A DNA stretch of 7,562 bases from DASTHS01 sp035718085 (GTDB lineage Bacteria; Actinomycetota; Acidimicrobiia; Acidimicrobiales; Palsa-688), in NCBI GenBank assembly GCA_035718085.1, contig DASTHS010000044.1, forward strand, positions 1-7,562. Reading direction: 5' to 3'. This document shows, in pieces, positions 3,841 through 7,562 of the stretch. The notes below the pieces were generated by a model. It searched no databases and was not told the origin of the DNA. It saw only the letters and a list, made by a program, of their open reading frames with translations. A program made the translations under genes and the position numbers. The number at the start of each line of letters is the position of its first letter. Position 1 is the stretch's first letter.

Positions 3841-6639
3841 ACCACCTTCGTCGCCACGCACGCCCACCGGCCCCGGTGGGCACGGCGGGCCGTCGGCATC
3901 GCCGCGGCAGCCGCCCTCGTCACCGGGCTGGGCCTGGGCGGCGGTGCCGCCGGTGCCGCGCCGGCGCCCTCGTCACCCGCGCCCGGCGGCCCCGCCGCCC
4001 AGACCGCCGACAGCGCCGGCGGCATCGCCGGCCTGCCGTCGGGCGTCCCGCCGGCGGCGACGGCGCCGCTGCCGACCCTGCCAGCCCCGGCGGCATCGGC
4101 GTGGCCGTTCCCGAACGACTGGTCGCCGACGGAGGGCAGCGGCCGCTACGCCGGCGGCGCCTACTTCTGGACCGACTTCGTCTACGACGACCACGGCGCC
4201 GCCGGCAGCGGCACCGGGGACTCGGCGTCGGGCCTGGCCCCCGACCACGGCACCTACACGTACCCGTCGGGTCCTGGCTACGACGAGGGCAACGCCGACA
4301 TCTTCGGCCCCGCCGTCGGCGACGACGGCACCGCCAGCTACTGGCGGGTCGACTGGGCGTCGATGCCCGACCCGACCATCCCCATCGCCGAGTGGACCAT
4401 CGCCGTGCCCGGCGCCACGCCGACGGCCACCACGTGGCCGGCCGGGGCCGGCGTGCAGACCTCCACCGGCTTCGCCGACGCCCTGGTGGTCACCTCCGCC
4501 GGAGCCCAGCTGGTCGACGCCACCGGCGCCATCACCCACACGTTCCCCACCACCGTCGACCCGAACTCCTACTCGTTCATCGTGCGCATCCCCCACAGCG
4601 TGCTGGCGGTGCCAGCCGCAGGCTCGTGGGACGTCCAGCTCGCGTCCGGCCTCAACGCCACCCCCGGCGCCGCACCCGGCACCGCCCACTACAGCTTCGC
4701 CCCGGCCCTCGGCGCCGTCAGCGGGGGCGCCAACGTCTACAACATCACCTTCCGCAGCTCGGGCCCCGCTGGTGACGAGCAGCAGCTGGTGTGCCCCGAC
4801 TACCCCTACGACCCCAACGTCGCTGCCACCCTCGAGCAGGGCCTGGCCAACCAGGGCAGCGCGCAGCCGGGCGTGCCCACGGTGGCGTGCGCCAACAACT
4901 GGATGGAGAACGACCAGGCCAACACCCTGCGCACGGTGACCCCCGGCGTCGCCCCCGACGTCGCCAAGTACCGCCAGCAGATCGATTGGGGGACCATCGC
5001 CGACCGGGCCACCCCGACGGTGCCGGTGCAGGCCGGCTACTCGAACCGCTGGTACGTCACCCCGCTCTTCGGCCAGCCCGGCAGCCCCATCACCGGCGGC
5101 ATGCGCGCCGCCGACTCGGCCACCTACACCGGCCCCACCTACCTCGACCGGGTGCAGGTCTACGCCGTCGACGTGCCCCAGGCCTACGCCGACGCCGTCA
5201 ACAGCGGCCACGCCACCCCGACGCCGCTCACGTGGATCCTGCACTCCCTCGGCGCCAACCTGAACCAGTACGGCGGCACCGACCCCACCCAGGTCGCCCA
5301 GGAGTGCGACGACCGCGGCAACATCTGTGCCACCACCGAGGGGTTCAGCGAAGGCGAGTGGTACTACGGCGAAGCGGAGGTCGACTTCTTCGACGTCTGG
5401 CACGCGCTGGCCTCGTCGTTCGACCTCGACCCCGACGCCACCACCCTCTCGGGCTACTCCATGGGTGGCTGGGCCAGCTACAAGCTCGCCGAGGAGTACC
5501 CCTCGCTGTTCGCCCAGGCCATGCCGCTGGAGGGGCCGGTGATCTGCGGCGACGAGTCGGCGCCGTCGACCTCGGCCACCCCCTACGTCGGCTCGACGGC
5601 CTCGTCGAGCGGCACCTTCAGCGGCTACGGGGCGGGGGCCCAGTGCAACAGTGACGCCGACACGGCCGCCGCCGCCCCGGCGTCGGTGCAGCGCAGCGCC
5701 CCGCCCAACCCGGCCGTGCCCCTCGGGCCGGCCGACGACCCGCTCGGCGCCCTCGACAACCTGTACTGGATCCCCTACGCGATGACCTGCGGCGCCGTCG
5801 ACGAGCTGGTGCCCTTCACCGGCTGCCAGACCGAGGCGCAGCGCCTCGAGGCCGACGGGCTGCAGCTCTTCGACGCCTCGTACCCCACCGAAGACCACCT
5901 GGTGTTCGCCACCCAGAACGACTTCACGCCCACCGACACCGCCCTGGCCCCGTCACCGCGGCGGGTGGCCGACCCCGGCCACTTCAGCTACACCTGGTAC
6001 CCCGACCTCGCCGGTGACCTGGCGGCGTCCCCGAGCGGCGTCGACGGCATCGGGGCCGCCGGCCAGGTCGGCCCGACCGGCGCCTACTGGGTGCGGGGGC
6101 TGGTTGGGTCGTCGACCACGCCCGGCGCCACCGCCGCGGTGGTCGCCGACTCGGCGGCCATCCCCGACCCCGCCGTGACCTACGTCGACAGCACCACCCC
6201 CGAGGCGCAGGCCAGCCCCACCCCCTACCTCGCGATCCGCCAGACCCGCCAGCTCGGAGCCACCCCGGCCCCTCGCCAGTCCGCGACGGTGGCGTTGGCC
6301 AACGTGGCCGCCGCCACCGTCGACACCGCAGGGGCCGGGCTGTCGTGCGGGACCCTCGCCGCCACCACCGACGGGCCGACGGCGCTGACCCTGGCCTCGC
6401 TGCAGCCGGGCAGCCCGGTCACCGCCGGCGCCCGCACGCTCACGACCGCGGACGCCGCCGGCACCGCCGTCGTCTCGTTGGCTGCCGGCACGACCACGCT
6501 GGCCCTCTGTTCGACCCTCTCCGGCTCCGGGCCGGTGCCGTCGACCCCCGAGGCGCCCCTCGTCGTGGGCCTGCCGCTCGCCGCCGTCGCCGCCGCCTAC
6601 GGGGTGCATCGGCTGCGCCGCAGCCGGTCCCGGGCCTGA
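3838..6639 (+). CDS. Secreted, membrane-anchored multidomain alpha/beta hydrolase
   Basis: 933 residues from TTG 3838. An Arg-rich n-region (RPRWARR, 11-17) and hydrophobic core (18-38) ending in AGAA form a signal peptide, cut near 40-41, followed by a Pro/Ala linker to about 88. Residues 89 to about 300 form a beta-rich domain (WPFPNDWSP, FVYDDHG at 114-120, GTYTYPSGPGYDEGNADIF, YWRVDW, TIPIAEWTIA) that resembles the glucodextranase C-terminal carbohydrate-binding-like module. Residues 300-700 form the hydrolase: an oxyanion-type strand ILHSLGANLNQYGG (467-480), nucleophile elbow GYSMGG with S541, acid D655 in VDELVP, and base H687 in EDHLVFA. That order and spacing fit a prolyl-oligopeptidase/PHB-depolymerase-like serine hydrolase. 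A Thr/Ala-rich beta region (about 700-900) follows. The tail, 904-933, is PEAPLVVGLP, a hydrophobic stretch and RLRRSRSR, which would anchor the protein with its bulk outside the membrane. Substrate (peptide, ester or polyester) is unknown. It is convergent with a second secreted protein across a strong hairpin. Confidence 0.88.
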   Translation: MTTFVATHAHRPRWARRAVGIAAAAALVTGLGLGGGAAGAAPAPSSPAPGGPAAQTADSAGGIAGLPSGVPPAATAPLPTLPAPAASAWPFPNDWSPTEGSGRYAGGAYFWTDFVYDDHGAAGSGTGDSASGLAPDHGTYTYPSGPGYDEGNADIFGPAVGDDGTASYWRVDWASMPDPTIPIAEWTIAVPGATPTATTWPAGAGVQTSTGFADALVVTSAGAQLVDATGAITHTFPTTVDPNSYSFIVRIPHSVLAVPAAGSWDVQLASGLNATPGAAPGTAHYSFAPALGAVSGGANVYNITFRSSGPAGDEQQLVCPDYPYDPNVAATLEQGLANQGSAQPGVPTVACANNWMENDQANTLRTVTPGVAPDVAKYRQQIDWGTIADRATPTVPVQAGYSNRWYVTPLFGQPGSPITGGMRAADSATYTGPTYLDRVQVYAVDVPQAYADAVNSGHATPTPLTWILHSLGANLNQYGGTDPTQVAQECDDRGNICATTEGFSEGEWYYGEAEVDFFDVWHALASSFDLDPDATTLSGYSMGGWASYKLAEEYPSLFAQAMPLEGPVICGDESAPSTSATPYVGSTASSSGTFSGYGAGAQCNSDADTAAAAPASVQRSAPPNPAVPLGPADDPLGALDNLYWIPYAMTCGAVDELVPFTGCQTEAQRLEADGLQLFDASYPTEDHLVFATQNDFTPTDTALAPSPRRVADPGHFSYTWYPDLAGDLAASPSGVDGIGAAGQVGPTGAYWVRGLVGSSTTPGATAAVVADSAAIPDPAVTYVDSTTPEAQASPTPYLAIRQTRQLGATPAPRQSATVALANVAAATVDTAGAGLSCGTLAATTDGPTALTLASLQPGSPVTAGARTLTTADAAGTAVVSLAAGTTTLALCSTLSGSGPVPSTPEAPLVVGLPLAAVAAAYGVHRLRRSRSRA

Positions 6640-6673
6640 GCCCGTCCCTGCGCTGCGCCGCCATGTCGACCTG

Positions 6674-6706
6674 CCGGCGAGGGGCCCCGACGGGGCCCCT
6701 CGCCGG
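6674..6706. terminator. Perfect 15-bp inverted repeat, probable bidirectional terminator
   Basis: CCGGCGAGGGGCCCC (6674-6688) and GGGGCCCCTCGCCGG (6692-6706) pair perfectly across a GAC loop. The hairpin lies 34 bases after the stop of the hydrolase and 5 bases from the stop of the minus-strand repeat protein, so it can act on both convergent transcripts. No T-run follows on either side, as is common for hairpin terminators in high-GC actinobacteria. The long perfect stem is very unlikely by chance. Confidence 0.8.
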
Positions 6707-6711
6707 TCGGG

Positions 6712-7562
6712 TCACTGCGGGGTGGTGCCGGCGTCGACCGGCGACACGGTGATCTCACCGCACTGGAGGTGCTGGGTGGTCCCGCCGTACGGGCTGATCT
6801 GCAGCGCCACCGTCAGCGGCTCGTAGGCGTTGGGCGGGGTGACCTCCACCCGGCTCGACGTGGGGCACTGCTCGTTGCCGTACCCGGTCTGCGCCGCCCA
6901 GTGGGCGAGGAACGACGACGTCGTGCCCGGCGCCAGGTCGACGTCACCGGGGGTGCTCGACTGCGACCGGGTCACCTCCGTGGGCAGCGGGTGGTTCGCC
7001 GAGTCGAGCATCTGCATGCCGGGGAACCCGTGCAGCCGGCAGGTGCTCGAGGAGGTGTTGCGCAGCTCGAAGACCTGGCTGCGCTGCCCGGCGCCGGCGC
7101 CGGCCTGGCCCAGGCGCAGCGCCAGGTCGGCGCTCCTGCACGCGACCGGGCCGGCCGGCACGGTGACGCGCCCGTGGTCGCCGGCGTCGCCAAAGGCGGT
7201 GATGCCGCCGCCGGCGTCGACCAGCCAGTAGCCGCCGCCGGTGGGGGTGGTGGCCATGCCCACGGTGGGCTGCGGGCCGGGGCTGCCGCCGGTGGAGCCG
7301 TGGAAGGTGGCGTTGCCGAAGCTGAACACGCCGCCGTCGGCGGCATCGAACCAGTAGCCGTCGCCGGATGGGGTGGCGGCCATGCCGACGATCGGCTGGT
7401 CGAGGGAGATGTTGCCGGTGGAGCCGTGGAAGGCGGCGTTGCCGAAGCTGAACACGCCGCCGTCGGCGGCGACGAGCCAGTAGCCGTCGCCGGAGGGGGT
7501 GGGCGCCATGCCGACGATCGGCTGGTTGAGGGAGATGTCGCCCGTCGACCCGTGGAAGGCGG
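6712..7562 (-). CDS. Secreted repeat protein with C-terminal DUF4232-like domain (5' end outside window)
   Basis: The frame is open to the right edge, so the N-terminus and any signal peptide are missing; 283 codons plus the stop at 6714-6712 are visible. The visible part starts with 42-residue repeats: part of one, two full copies (such as TPSGDGYWLVAADGGVFSFG) and a decayed last copy ending near FGDAGDHG. Each copy has a GYW motif, a DGGVFSFG turn, FHGSTG and QPxVGM, a periodicity that suggests beta-propeller blades or paired beta hairpins. I know such repeats mainly from secreted acidimicrobial proteins. From CRSADL (Cys at 7140-7138) to the end is a DUF4232-like domain: LALRLG, VFELRNTSSSTCRLHGFPGM, a central stretch, EQCPTSSRVEV and LQCGEITVSPV. 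Four cysteines in total could form two disulfides, in keeping with export. DUF4232 proteins are actinobacterial cell-envelope or secreted proteins of unknown function. An internal ATG at 7509 is not the start because the repeat continues upstream of it. Confidence 0.87.
   Translation of the reverse strand, partial: AFHGSTGDISLNQPIVGMAPTPSGDGYWLVAADGGVFSFGNAAFHGSTGNISLDQPIVGMAATPSGDGYWFDAADGGVFSFGNATFHGSTGGSPGPQPTVGMATTPTGGGYWLVDAGGGITAFGDAGDHGRVTVPAGPVACRSADLALRLGQAGAGAGQRSQVFELRNTSSSTCRLHGFPGMQMLDSANHPLPTEVTRSQSSTPGDVDLAPGTTSSFLAHWAAQTGYGNEQCPTSSRVEVTPPNAYEPLTVALQISPYGGTTQHLQCGEITVSPVDAGTTPQ
7171..7562 (-). repeat. 126-bp tandem repeat encoding 42-residue units
   Basis: The period is exactly 126 bp: CATGCC recurs at 7255, 7381 and 7507. 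Copies 7255-7380 and 7381-7506 match at 107 of 126 positions by hand count. The first 56 bases of the next copy (7507-7562) match 51 of 56 with its neighbour. A third, degenerate unit occupies 7171-7254. Differences cluster in the QP/STG linker part, while the GYW and DGGVFSFG part is almost invariant. The array continues past the window. Confidence 0.9.

Noticed and set aside
3040..3867. Minus-strand frames overlapping maoC
   Set aside because: They are frame-shifted shadows of maoC and the lyase. Only the 3258-3761 frame gives MaoC motifs.
3851..3961. Tat signal peptide in the hydrolase
   Set aside because: There is an RR pair (residues 16-17), but the following residues (AVGIAAA) do not fit the S/T-R-R-x-F-L-K pattern well. 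An ordinary Sec signal peptide is the simpler reading.
3973..5898. 641-codon minus-strand open frame inside the hydrolase gene
   Set aside because: It is low-complexity Gly/Val/Arg-rich translation with no motif, whereas the plus strand has a signal peptide, catalytic triad and anchor.
7507..7509. ATG at 7509 as the start of the repeat protein
   Set aside because: Translation upstream of it continues the same 42-residue repeat (FHGSTGDISLNQPIVG) to the window edge, so this Met is internal, at the VGM of a repeat unit.
7171..7562. CRISPR array
   Set aside because: The regular repeats are in frame, have a 126-bp period without distinct spacers, and encode conserved protein units.

Overview
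The window is uniformly GC-rich (third codon positions almost all G or C) and gene-dense, as in a high-GC actinobacterium. The partial gene at the right edge carries GYWLVAADGGVFSFG-type tandem repeats, which I associate mainly with Acidimicrobiia (Iamia/Ilumatobacter-like lineages). That and the lack of Shine-Dalgarno sequences before most starts make an acidimicrobial origin the best guess. This rests on remembered family knowledge, not on a search.

Layout from left to right: the 3' end of an aldo/keto reductase (+); seryl-tRNA synthetase serS (+), probably read from a leaderless transcript; a TesB-type acyl-CoA thioesterase (-), convergent with serS; a CitE-like CoA-ester lyase (+), divergent from tesB; a MaoC-like hydratase (-), convergent with the lyase; a 933-residue secreted multidomain alpha/beta hydrolase (+) with a C-terminal membrane anchor, divergent from maoC; a perfect 15-bp hairpin, probably a two-way terminator; and the 3' part of a secreted repeat protein with a C-terminal DUF4232-like domain (-), which runs off the right edge. 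Every gene is transcribed in the opposite direction to the next, except aldo/keto reductase and serS. Neighbours therefore do not form operons, and intergenic gaps are 13 to about 76 bp.

Functionally the window has three parts. The first is housekeeping: serS. The second is a small acyl-CoA group: thioesterase, CoA-ester lyase and MaoC hydratase. The lyase/hydratase pairing resembles Rv2498c/Rv2499c of Mycobacterium tuberculosis, whose lyase acts on citramalyl-CoA and related branched hydroxyacyl-CoAs. The third is a surface/secretion group: the anchored hydrolase and the repeat protein. I see no mobile element, CRISPR array, tRNA, rRNA or phage gene. The least described objects are the large hydrolase, with its glucodextranase-C-like N-terminal domain and PEAP/transmembrane/arginine tail, and the 42-residue repeat protein. 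No stretch above 300 bases lacks a gene.
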